The notes beneath the pieces are model-generated. The model worked only from the letters and a program-made list of their open reading frames with translations. It was not told the origin of the DNA and searched no databases. Position numbers and translations under genes: made by a program. Positions 1 to 13,675 of a stretch of 64,000 nt of DNA are shown here, in pieces. Source of the stretch: Hypoxylon rubiginosum (taxonomy: Eukaryota > Ascomycota > Sordariomycetes > Xylariales > Hypoxylaceae); NCBI GenBank assembly GCA_902806565.1, contig CADCXA010000038.1:1-64000 (forward strand), given 5' to 3'. Numbering within the stretch: position 1 is the stretch's first letter; every line of letters starts with the position of its first letter.

Positions 1-857
1 TTTTAAAATCCCTTTTTATTTTCCGGGTGTTTTTTTTTTTACTTTATACCTTTTATTCTTTTATTCTTAATATTATTCTTTTTATAATTATTTTATTTTT
101 TATAGTTATTATTTTTCGGTTAATCTTTTTAAATAAATAATATAAAGTTTTAAAAAATACTAACTATAAAAGTTAAATAAAAATAAAAAATCTAATATTT
201 TAATTTAACTATTTTAATAATAAAAAAAACCACTTATTTAGCGTTAATAACCTTACTTATTTTATTATATAAATAAATACCAGTTATTTTTTAAAACTTT
301 TTTTAAATAAAATAATTTATCGTATATATGTTATTTTATAAATAGCTTTTTAATTTTATTAATTTTATAAATAAAAATAAAAATAGATTTTAAAAAAATA
401 AAAAAGAAGTTTTTATATTTAAAACGTTTTAAAAATTAAGTTTCTAGGTATTTATTTAAACCCTTTTTTTTAAAAGCGCTTTTAAATATAAAAAACTAAA
501 AATTATTAAGGTTATATTTTTTAAAACTACTGGTATTATAAGTAATTTTAATTTAACTATTATTTATTAAAAAGTCTTTTTTTTATTTTTTTATATTTTA
601 ATATAAATATAATTACATTTATTTTAATATTTAAATAGTTTTTATTTTAATTAAAAAAACTTATAAAAAGTTAATTATAAATAGTAACTTAATATATTAT
701 AACGTTAATTATTATTTTATTTTTTTAAATAAAATTATAATACCGAAATATAAACGGCTTTTTAATAATAATTTTATACTTTTAAAATTTAATTAAATAT
801 TTTTAAAGTATTATAACTATATTAAAATTTTTTAGTAAAATCCGGTTATTTTAAAAT

Positions 858-1010
858 TATTATTATTTTTATTTTATTATTTTTATTATTTTTATTACTT
901 TTTATTATTTTGTTATTTTTTATTTTTTTATTGCTTTTTATTTTTTTATTACCCTTTGTTTTTTTATTATTTTTTGTTTTTTTATTATTCCTTTTAATCT
1001 CCTTTTAATT
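858..1010. repeat. T-rich low-complexity tract
   Basis: Imperfect TTTTTATTATT-like units run through this stretch, with occasional G or C replacing A or T. It looks like a microsatellite inside the AT-rich block, possibly changed by RIP. Confidence 0.5.
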
Positions 1011-1337
1011 ATTTATTTATATTTATATTTTTAAATTTATTATTATTCTTGTTTTTTTACTTAACTTTTAAAACCTTTTAAAAAGATTTTACTTTATATT
1101 TTTTATTATTAGTTTTTAATATTTTTTTTAAGCTTTTTTATTTTTTAACTACTATATAAATTATATTTTTAACTGGTTTATTATTTTTTATAAGTTTAAT
1201 TAAAATTATAAATCCTGTTTATTTTTTAATATTTTAGTTTATATATATATTATTTTATTTTTTAATTACTTTTTTTTTATTACTAGTTATTTTTTAATTT
1301 TAATCACCCTTTTTTTAATTATATTTAATAATTTAAC

Positions 1338-1432
1338 TATTAAAAGCCTTGTTTTTAAAGGTCCTGTTTTTAAAAATCTTATTTTTAAAAATCTTATTTT
1401 TAAAAGTTTTATCTTTAAAAATAAATAATTAA
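1338..1432. repeat. Tandem repeat, unit about 15 bp
   Basis: Five to six imperfect copies of a unit close to CTTATTTTTAAAAAT occur in a row. The copies differ mainly at C/T and G/A positions, as expected for an array decayed by C-to-T mutation. Confidence 0.6.
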
Positions 1433-4400
1433 AAATTTATTCTTTAATATATTATATAATAATTATATTATATTTATTATTATTATTTTTAATAATTTAT
1501 TATAAAATAACGTTATAATTAACTTAATAAATATTATATTATTTTATTTTTATTTTTATTTAATTATTAAATTTAAATAGTTTTATAAGTTTTTTAACTA
1601 AATTATTACTTTTTTAACCCACGAATTTTAATATTTTTAAACTTATTATTAATATAATAAATTTACCGAACTATTTAATAAACTTAATAAAATAACTAAT
1701 ATAAAAAATATATTATTTAAATTTATAAATAATAAACCTTAAAAAACAATTATTTTTATTATATATAAATATAAAAAGTTATTTTTTATTAAATTAAAAC
1801 TATATAGTTATTTTTTATTATTATTTTAAATTTTATTTTTTGTTAATATTTTTTAAATTTATTATATAATTATACCTTTTTTTTAATAATATTATTATTT
1901 TATAATTTTAATAATATTATTTGTTATAATAATATTTTAACTATAACTTGTTATTATTTTAAATATATTACGTTAATTTTATTTATAAAAGTTCCACTTT
2001 TTTTATTAATATTTTAATAAACTTTAAAATTAAATTTTTAATATAATTTATATAATTAATAATAACTATAAAAATAAACTATTATATAATTTATTTATAA
2101 GTTAAAATATTAGTTAGTTAAATATAACTTATATTTATTAAGTTTAAAATTAATTAAAACCTATTTTTATTATTAATTTATTTTAATTATTATACCTTTT
2201 TAAAAAAATTAAAAATATTAATATTAAAAACTTAAATATACATTTATTAAACCATGGTTATTTTAATTTAACTTAATTTAATTTAACTGTAAAATTATTT
2301 TTATAACTTTTAAATATTTTAAGTTATATTATTATTATATTTATAAATAATTTCCTTGGTTTTTTAAATATTATTAAACTTTTTATTTACTAGATTTACT
2401 TCTTTTATTTAAATTTTTATAGTTATTTTTATCTATTTTTAGTTAATAAAATATTTAATTATAAAGTTAATAATTATATAAGGATTTTAAATAAATTATT
2501 ATAATATATTATAAAAATATAATATACGATAAATTTAATATAAATTTATATAAATAACTATTTTAAAAATATATATTAACGATATTTTAAAAACTTGTAA
2601 TTATTTTTTAACGATAATAAAACCGAAAATATTATATTATAATATAAAAAAAATATTTTAAATTAAAAGTGAATTTTAAGTTAAGCTTTTTTTATAAATA
2701 ACTTATAACGGATTATTTATTTAACGATTACTAATTTTTTAAAACGTTAATTAAAAAAACTTAACTTTATATTAATAATTAAAAGTTCTAATAATTATAA
2801 AAACTTTAATAATTATATTTAAAATTTAATTAAAATAATAAAAAAAAATTAATATGTTAATTTAACTTGTATTATTATTTTAGTTTTTTATTTAAACGTA
2901 TATTTAAAATATAAGCATTGTTTTTTCACTAATAATATATATAAAATTATATATTATAAATAACTTAAGTTTTTATTTAGAAAATTAAATTTAAAACCTT
3001 TAAAAAACCAAGTTAAAAAAGTATTTTATAAAATAACTTATTAAATACAATTAATATAAATAATAAAATTATTATTTAAATATTACTTGGTTTTTTTAAA
3101 AAAATTAAGTCCCTTTTTTTAAAATAAATTTAATAATATCTTTTATTTTATTTATTTAATTATATTATTATACGTAATATTAACTTATAAGTATATTATT
3201 TATAAATGTTATATTTAATTAATAAACTATATTAAATAAAATAATTTTTACTAATTTAAGATTCCACGTTATTTTTTTTATTAAAATATAAATATATATA
3301 TTATATTTTTTTATTTTTTAATAGTATTTAACTAGGTTTTTATTTTAAAGGCTTTAATATAAAGTAAAATATTATTAAGTTATTTTATTAAAGAATTATA
3401 TTTTTTTATTTCATTAAATAAAATATTTTTTTAAAATTATTTTAATATAATTTATATAAAAAGGGTTAAAATATATTATATATTTATAATATATTTAAGT
3501 AAAAAAAATGTTTTTTAATATATAAAAAACTTAAAAGTTATTTAAGATATTTAAGTTATAAATGGTTATTTTAAATAATTAAAACATATAAAATTTAATA
3601 TAAATTAATATTAAACCATTAAAAAAATTTATTTATATGTTAAGAAATTAATTAATATTTAATATAAAAACTTATATTATTTTAATAATATTATATAATA
3701 TATTAACACTTTTATTTTAAATTAAAACGTATTTATTTAAAATAATAACTTATTTTAGGATATTATAGTTTATTATTATAAAAATATATTTAATAATATA
3801 TATTTATAAATAATAATTAATTAACTAATTAATATTTTATTTTATATTAAATTAATAAAATTATTTTAATTATATTTAAGTTTTATTTATTATAAAATAC
3901 GGCTTTTATATAATATTTTTTTAAAACTAACTTATATAAACTTTTAAAAATAACTTAAAAAAACTAAAGTTTATTATTAAAAAAATAATAAATAATATAA
4001 AAAATATTAGTTATAAATTAATATAAAAAATAATAATAAGTTTTTATTAATTTTATTTAAAGTTACTATTATATTTTTTAAGTTAATAATTAAAATAAAT
4101 ATTAAAAAAAGTTTTTTAAAGTTAATAATTAATAAGTTATATTAATTTAAATATTTAATTATAAATTAAGATATTAATAACTTTTAATATCTTAATTATT
4201 AATTAAAACCTAATTTAATTTAAGTTTTAAATAGTTATATAAATGTGAAAAAATAAGATTTATAAAATAAATTAACTGTTTTTTATAAAATAATAAACTA
4301 AATAATATAAAACAGGTTATTTTATAAGTTTTATAAAAATGAAATTATATTTTAAAAATACTTAAATATTTAAATATTTAATATACTTTATTTTTTTAAA

Positions 4401-7400
4401 ATAAAATAATTTATACCGCTTATTTAAATTTTTATTTTTTACTTAAAATATTTATAATTAAATATATTTTTTTATTTTTACCTATAAAACTTAACTTTAT
4501 ATATAAACTTAAACCGTTTTTTTTTAAAAATCTTAATAAATAAACTATTATTTAATAATAATTCTTAATTAAAGTTTTAATATATAATTTAACTTAATAA
4601 ATCTATTTATTTTTATTAACTTATTATTTATATTTTAAAATAATCTATTAATATATTCTTTTACTACTAATAAATAAAAAATATATATAATAATATAATA
4701 AATAATAAAAAATTAAAGTAAAAAAAAATCAATTATTTAAATATTAATAAAATATAATATATAGGTAATAAATAAATTTAAATTTATAAACATATAAAAA
4801 AAAAAAATAAGTTAATTTAATAAATATATAATTATTATTTATTTAAAATAAGTTTAAAAAAAATATTAAAATTATTAAAGAAATTATAAAAATTATAAAT
4901 AAAAGTAATAATATTATATAATTAATTAATATTAATATTTTTAATTAAATATATAACTTTATTATTAAATATATTAAGGATTATAAACGCCGCTTTTTTA
5001 AAAAAATCCTTATATAAATTAATTATAAAATTAAAATTTATATAAAAAGAAAACATACTAGTTAAAAACTTATATTAATTTTTATTAATAAATATAAAAA
5101 TATATAAACTATTTTTAATCTTTTAAATAAAACTTTTTTAAATAATATTTTATTATTATTTTAAGTGTTATTATTATTATAATTAAAATAACTACGTGTT
5201 TTATATTAGTTAAATTTTTATATTATAATATAATAATAACGGTTATATATAAAATAATTATTTTATAAAACTAATATTTAAGTAAATGTTTTTATAAAGC
5301 TTTACATTTTTTATATCTTTTTAAATATAAATTAGAAAATTAAAATAAGTTACGGCGTTTTTTTAATAAAAACTTTTATTATATAAAAAAAGTTAGTAAA
5401 AAAATAAATAAATATTTTATATATAAAACCTTATAAAATAAAAAGAAATTATTTAGTAAATAATTTATAAAATTAAAAAATATTAAGTATTATTTTTTAA
5501 AATTAATATTTTAATTGTTATTATTTATAAAAAATACCATAGCTTAAAAAAAAGCTTATAATAAATTATCGCGGGATTTTTCGAATAATATATATTTATA
5601 AGTAAAATAAACAAATTAAAAACATTTATAAAAACTATTATTATTATTTTTATTATTAATTTTATAATATTTAATAATATAATAAAATATATATTTAATA
5701 ATAATATATTAAGCTATCTTTAAAAATAATTTTATAAAGTAATTAATAATATTTTTAAGGGATAATTAATAATAATAAAAAAGCGATATTATTTTACTTT
5801 AAATTAAAAACTAAAAAAAAAAAAAAGATAAAAAATATAATGTTTTTTATTAAGTATTTAACGCGGGGTAAATGGGTAAAGTAATTTAAAGTAAAAAGGT
5901 TTATTAGTTTATATTTTAAGGAATTATCTAAAAAAAAAAACGAAATTATTATATTAATAAATAAATAATATATTTAAATTTAAAGATATTTAATTATTAT
6001 TTTAAAATATTTTTTTTAAATTTAAAAAGTTTTATAAAATATAAAAACCTTATATTAATTTAGCTACTTATAACTTCTTATAATATTATTAATATATGTT
6101 TTTTAAAATAAAAAAGTTAAGGTTATTATTTATAAAATTTATATTAATAATTAATATAATATAAGTAATATTTTTTTAAAATTTATAATATATAAATTTA
6201 TTTTTATTAATTTAGATTATATTTTATTATTAAGTTAAAATATAAAGAATATATAATATAAAAATAAGATAATAAAATATAATATATTTACTTTTTTTAT
6301 TTTTTAAAAAAAAGAAGTTAAAATTATTTTTAAAAATAAAATAAAAAAGGTTAACTTTTTAATATTATTTATAAAAAACATTCCGCTTTTAAAAAACATA
6401 AAATAATTAGTAATAATTAAACGCTTAAATTTATTTTTAACTATTAATTTTGTAAATATATATTTATTATATAAAAATTTAAATGATTTTAATATTATTA
6501 TTTATATTAACTAATATTTTAGTTATATTAATTTAGTTTTAAAAACTAATATAAAAATATAAAATTAAAATAAAACTTTAGTATTTTTATATCTTTATAT
6601 TTTAGTTTTTAAAAGTTTTATTAGCCGTGATATTATTAAACTTATAAACCTTATTATAAAGTTTTATAAAAACTATAATTTTTTTTTTAATATAATTATT
6701 TTAATAATATATAAACAACGTGTTAATAAATGTAAAATTTTTAATTAAAAAACTATTAAATTATATAAAAAAACTTGGAAGTTTTTTAAAAAATTATTAA
6801 TTATAATAATAAGTTTTTTTATTAAAATTACACTAATAATAATATAATAATAAAAAAATATCTAAGCTTTAATAATTAAATTTTTTTATTTTATCTTAAA
6901 TATTTATTTATATTTATAAGAAATTATTAAATAAAGTTAAATTTAATAAAAGATAAGTAAACTTTTTATTTTATAAATTTTTTTTAGTAAAAAAACCGAA
7001 GATTTTTACCGATATATAATTATAATTAAGAAAAAACAAGTTTAATTACTTTAAAATTACTTGGTATTATTATTAAACATTTTTATTTAAATTAAACTAA
7101 CAATAAAAAATACAATAATTAAAAATAATTTATATATTATAACTAAGAAATAAAAAACTAAATATAAATATAATATTAAAAAATAAGTGATTAACTATTT
7201 TAAGTAAATATAAAAATTTATATTAATAACTAGAAAATAAATATAATAAAGAATTTTATTTTTTTTTATATATATTTATTAATTAAGTATAATTTAATAA
7301 CTGTTCCTTGTTAATTATTTATCGTATAATAAAAAATTTTATTTATAAGATTTTATATATAATTTTATTTATTTAAATAAATTAAAATTAAAAATAATAA

Positions 7401-8495
7401 TTATTTTATAATATATTATAAGTTAAAAGAATACTGTTTTATATAAATAAATCTTTTTATATAATATTATTTTATTTTATTAATTATATTATATTTAAAG
7501 TTATTATTTAAGTTTTTTATAAAATTTACACACTTTTTTATATATTAAAATAAGTTTATTATTATTATTAAAAAAAACTATTATATTAAACTAGTTAAAC
7601 CGGTAGTTTATTATAATATATATAAGTTTTAAGTTTATTATAAGCTTTTATAAAAACGTTTTTATTTTCTTTTAAAAAAACATAAAAAATTTAATATAAA
7701 ATATTTTCTTAGCTTATTATTATTTATTAAACATTTAAACTATATTATTTTTAACGTGTTAAATTTTAATAATTAAAATTCTATGGTTATTTAAATATAA
7801 AAGCTATAAAATAAGTTTTTATTTTTTTAAGTTAAATAAGTTATTTTAAAATAAAGTTATAATAGTTTTATTTATAGTATTTTTTTAAATATAATTATTA
7901 TTTAAATTAATTAATGTTTTTTAGTTATTAATAGTTTTTTATTTTAAAAAATTATAGTTTTTTAATAACTATATAAAGTTTTTTATACTAATAATAAAAA
8001 ATATTATATATAAATTATAAAATAAAATGTAATATTTTTTCCTTTTTAAGATATTATATATAAAATATATAACAAATATTTTATAAAAATTATAAAATAT
8101 ATAAATAGTAAAAAATTTATTAAATATTAAAACGTTTATTAAAAATTTAAAATTATATTAATAATATTATAATAAAATAACATTAAAATTAAGTTTAATT
8201 TTATATATTACTAGTTTATATTTATAAAAATCTTTATAACAGTTATTTTATAAGTTGGTAAAAAAATCTTTTTATAAAATATTAAATAAAAAATTAATAG
8301 TTTTATTATATTTTTTATTATATAATATTTTAAAGTATATTAATATATTAATTAAAATTAAAGAAACGTTATTTTTAAAAGTAACTTATAAATATAAATT
8401 AAATTAAAATATTTTTTTAAGTAAAAAGTAGTAATTATTTTTAAATATAAGATTTTAATTAATTTAATAATAATATTTTAATATAAATCTTATTA

Positions 8496-8640
8496 AAGTT
8501 TTTAACTTTTTATATATATTTATTATATTTAAAGCTTTTAACTTCTTATATATATTTATAATATTTAAAGTTTTTAATTTTTTATATATATTTATAATAT
8601 TTAAAACTTTTAATTTTTTATATATATTTATAACGCTTAG
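8496..8640. repeat. Tandem repeat, unit about 36 bp, about 4 copies
   Basis: Four consecutive copies share the core TTTTTATATATATTTATAAT, followed by an ATTTAAAG/ACTTTTAA junction. The unit is 36 bp with few differences between copies, mostly C/T and G/A. This is the clearest surviving array of the AT-rich block. Confidence 0.7.
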
Positions 8641-11524
8641 TAAAATTTAAACGATTTTTTTAAGCTATTAACTATTTTTAAAGTTTAAATAAAATAATAA
8701 GCTTTTTAAAGTAAATAAAAAAAAAATTAAATACTTCTTAAAAAAAAGGTAGTAAAATATAAAGGAAGTATTATATTATTAAACTTTTAAAAAAAGGTTT
8801 TAAGCTTTTAATAAAAACTAAAAAAAACTTTTTATTATATATAAAAACTTAAGTCTTAATAAAAAAAAATATTATAAAAATATATTAAAATTTAAATATT
8901 TAATAAGAATAATTAAAATTCCAGTAAATTTAACTAGTTTTAGTAAAGGTTAAAGTTTAAAATTTAAACTTTAAAATCTATTTTATTTTATATTTTTTAT
9001 ACTTATTTAAAATAAGTTTAATATATAATATTATTTAAATAAGTTTAAAATAATTAAAACTTAATTAATTAAATTAAGATTTAATATTTTATTAAAATTA
9101 ATAAAATTACAACTTATATATAATATTATATAAATATAATATTAAATTATTATAATATTTTAAAAGTTTAAAAGTTTAATATATTATCGCGGGTTATATA
9201 TTTCTTTTTATATAACTATTTTACTTTTATTAATTATAACGTTTAATTTAAAATCGGCGGCTAAGATATTTAAATTTTTTACTAAGTTATTAATTATAAT
9301 ATATAATATATTTATATTAAAATAAATATTAATAACTATAAAATAAAACTAAGTTTATTTTTAATTTAAAAATATATATAAATACTTTAATAAATATTAA
9401 TATAAAATATTATTATAAATAAAATAATTTAAGTTAAAAATAATTAATAATAATAATAATTATATTTTTAAATAAATTCCTTTAAAAAGTTATAAATAAA
9501 ATTATTTATATAAATATTTAATTTTTATTATTTTATATAAAATTTAAATAGTGTTTAACTTATTTATTTTTTTATATATTTTTTATATTATTTAATTATA
9601 TTAATCTAATTTTTTATTTTTTTTATAATAATTTTTATTATTTTTTTAAATCTTTTAATAAATTCTAAGTTATATAACTTTATAATATATTAAATAAAAA
9701 AAACGTTATATTAATTTCATTATTAAAAATCACATTTTTTATTAACTAATATAAATAAAATAATTTATTAAATAATTTATTTTACTTATATATTATTTTA
9801 TTTAAATTTTATTTTAACTATTTTATTTTTAACTTTTTTTATTTTTAAAACCGTTAAAATAAAGCTATATTATATTTCCATTTTTTTTTTTTTTTCTCTT
9901 TTTTTTTAACCTTTATATTAAGTAATAATAATAGTAGCGATAAATTTAAAACTAAAAAATTAAATTTATAAAAGTTATTTTTTTTAAATTAAAACATTAA
10001 AAACTTAAATTAAAATTTAAAAAAAAAACTATAATATTATTAATAATTATAAAATTAAGTAACATTTAAAATAAATAATATATAATTAGTATTAATTTAA
10101 ATTAACTTAAAAATTAATATTTATTAAACTTTTAATATAAATAAAATCTTTTTAATTAGTTTTTAAAATATAATAAATAATAAATTAAATTTAAACTTAT
10201 TTTAATTATATTTATTTATTAATTTTTAAATATTTAGTAAATAAAAGCCTAAATTCTTACTACTTATTCTTAGAAACTTAAACTAAGATATTTAAAATAA
10301 ATTTAATATAATTATTTTATATAAAAAAACATTAATAAATAAATAAATTAATTTTTAAAAAACTTAATAATTTTAATATATATATAACCCTTATTATAAC
10401 CTTTTTATTAAAACTTTTTTATTTAATTAATTTAAATTATACTAATTAATTAATTTATTTTTTATTAGTTTAATACCATGGTTATTTTATTAATAAAAAA
10501 CGTAATTTTAATATTTTTTTTTATTATTATATAATATAAATATTTTAAAAAATAAAGCGTAAATATAAATCTTTATAATATTAATAAGCTTAAATAAATA
10601 TAAAAAGATTTAGATTTGTTTTTTATATTATAATATATATAAAATAATATAATTATTAATATTATTAAATATTAAGTTATATTTAATTACTATAAAAATT
10701 AATTTCTTAGCTTATTATATTAAATATTATCTTTTATTTATATAAGGTTTATAACTAGCTTAAATTAAAATAAATTATATGTTTATTAATATAATTATAT
10801 ACGTTTTAAATATTTATTTTAATAAAATATAATATTTTAGTAATAATATTATTAATTATAATTATTACGATATTATTATAAAAAGTAAATTAAATTTAAC
10901 TAGGTTTTAAATATATTATTTTATTTAATAAAGTTTTTATAATTAAAATCCACGGTTATTTATATAACTTAATATTATTAATTAAATTAATTAATTATAA
11001 TATAAAATAAAATATTATTTATTAATATAAAATAAAATAAAAAAAGCTAAGTTAATTAAAAAAATAATAATATTTTATTTAATATTATAATTAATTTACC
11101 ATTAATTTAAATGCCTGTTTTTTATATTATATATAAATAATAATATCCGTTAAAAAAAAATAATAACTTTAAATATTATAAAATTTTAATAATAAGTAAT
11201 ATAAATAATTAAAAATTAAAATATATAATTATTAAAATTATAAATAAAAGTTATTAAATATTATAAATTATTTTAATAAAAAACTTAAAACTTATTAAAA
11301 TTTTAATTTTAATAAAAACTTAAATATATTAATTATATTATAAATATTATATTTTATATTAACCATTTTAATTTTTTTATTAATTATAACTAAGAAATTA
11401 AAAAGATTAAAAATATTAAAAGTTATAAATAAAAAAAAAGTTAAAATAATTTAATAAAATATTTATTTATTATTTATTATTTTAATAAACATTTTTATTA
11501 TTATTATTTATATTTAATATTTTT

Positions 11525-11660
11525 TTTTATTAATTAATATTATTAGCTAGTATTTTTTACTAACTAATATTATTAACTAATATTTATTAATTAATATTTA
11601 ATAATTAATATTTATTAATTAATATTTACTAATTAATATTACTAGTTAATAATTTAAAAA
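11525..11660. repeat. Short tandem array based on TTAATTAATATTT
   Basis: Repeated TTAATTAATATTT/ACTAATATT units, about 14 bp apart. A related array in the opposite orientation lies at 12,815-12,930. The pair could be subterminal repeats of one decayed element. Confidence 0.5.
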
Positions 11661-12814
11661 AATTAATATAATATTATATTTTTATAATATATTTAAATTT
11701 AAAGTTATTTAATTATATTAATAATATAATAAAATAATATACCAGTTTAAAAAAGATTTTTATAAAATATAATAAATAAGTTATTTATTTTAAATTTTAA
11801 TAATATATTAAATTTATTTTAAATTTTTTATTAATTATTTATTATTATATAATCTTTATATTAATTATTATTTATATTTATTTTTAATTTTTATTATAAA
11901 TATTATTTATTATTAAAAAAGCTATATTTTATAATTATATATAACACTTTAAAAAGTTTAATAAATTTTATAAAACAACCACCTTTTTATAATAATAAAT
12001 CTTTTAATAAGTTATATAAATTATTATTTATTTTTTTATTTTATTATTTAATAATACCTATTAAAATTATTAATAATATAAGGATATATTATAACTATAA
12101 AAGTAAAATATTAAACTTTAAATTTAAAAATATATAAATAAAAAAAGTATTAAAAGTTTTTTATAATAAAGTAATAAAAAGTTATTATTATAAACTTTTA
12201 GTTATTATTTTTAAATTAAAAGCTTTTTTACTGTTAAATTTAAAAACTAAAATTAAGTTAACCAAAAAAATAATTTTAAATATAACAAAGTAATATATTT
12301 AAATTTTAAAATATAAATATATTAAATTAAAAAAGATTTTAAAAAAAGTATTAAAAAAAAATATAAAAACTATAATAAAAAAAAAAGAGCCATAATAAAA
12401 ATAAAAAAATTATATAACATGTTAAAAAAAAAAAAAGTTACGATTTAAAATAAAAAAATATTTCTTACAGCTTATTTAAAATAAATTTTTACGTTTTTTA
12501 CACCTAGTTAATATTAATAAAAAGTTTTTTATTATAAATATAGTAATAATAACTTTAATAAATATTAAAATAAATATATTATAATAAGTAAATTTAAATA
12601 TTAAATTAAATTAAATAAAAAAAAAGAAATATTTTATATAAAATTATAATTATTAATTTTTCTTATTAATATTAACTTTAAAAATAAATAATTAAATAAA
12701 AAAAACTATAATATATATTTTTATTTTTTTAAAATTTTACTATAAATAAATCGAGATATTATTTTTAATTATTAATTATATTATATATTAAGAATATAAT
12801 ATTATATTAAAATA

Positions 12815-12930
12815 ACTGTTAATTAAAAATATTAATTAAATTAAAAATATTAGTTAAAAATATTAATTAAATTAAAAATATTAATTAAAAATATTAGCTA
12901 GAAATATTAACTAAAAAATAATAACATTTA
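12815..12930. repeat. Short tandem array, inverted relative to 11.6 kb array
   Basis: Repeated AAATATTAATTAA units, the reverse complement of the word repeated at 11,525-11,660. Units read AATATTAGTTAA, AATATTAATTAA and AATATTAGCTAG. Confidence 0.5.
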
Positions 12931-13603
12931 TTAAACTATAGTTTTTAAATATATTTATTAATTTATAATCTATTAAATTAATATATTTATATAAAAAAAA
13001 TAAATACGTTAAAAAACCTTTATTTTTAAAAACTTTAGTTAATATTAAATACGTTTAAATAATATAATTAATTAATTATTTTAAGTTATTTATTAAAGTT
13101 ATTTATATAATAACTATTTAAATAACATTAAAATATAAAATATAAAATAATATATTTAAAAATAAAAAAGTTATTACTTAGTTATAATTATATATTCTTT
13201 AGATTTTTTAATTTAAGGTTAATTTCTTATAATATAAAATTTTTAAACTTATTAACATTATTTTATTATATAAATTAACTTTTTTAAAAAATAAAATAAA
13301 CATTTTTTATAAATAAAACTAAATTAATTTAATATATATTATTAAAAATATTAAATTTAACGAAATAATGTTTACGCTTATATTTAAAATTATAACTTTA
13401 TATTAAATAAGATTAAAAACCAGTTTTAAAAACCTTATATATATTTTAATATATATTAATTTTTATATAATTAAAGTAGTTTTTATTAATATTATATTAA
13501 AATATATTTAAAACTTAAAAAACTTATATAATTTATTTACTTTTAACAAAAATATATTAAAAAAAAAGAAAGATTTATTAATAAAAAGGTTTTATATTAA
13601 AAT

Positions 13604-13675
13604 AACCGCTTTAAAAATAAAAAAAACCGCTTTAAATAAAAAAAAAATCGCTTTAAAAATAAAAAAAACCGACCT
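13604..13675. repeat. Tandem repeat, unit about 22 bp
   Basis: Three to four copies of a unit close to AACCGCTTTAAAAATAAAAA, one with CG changed and one with a shortened A run. It keeps CCG/CG while losing other C, typical of this block. Confidence 0.55.
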
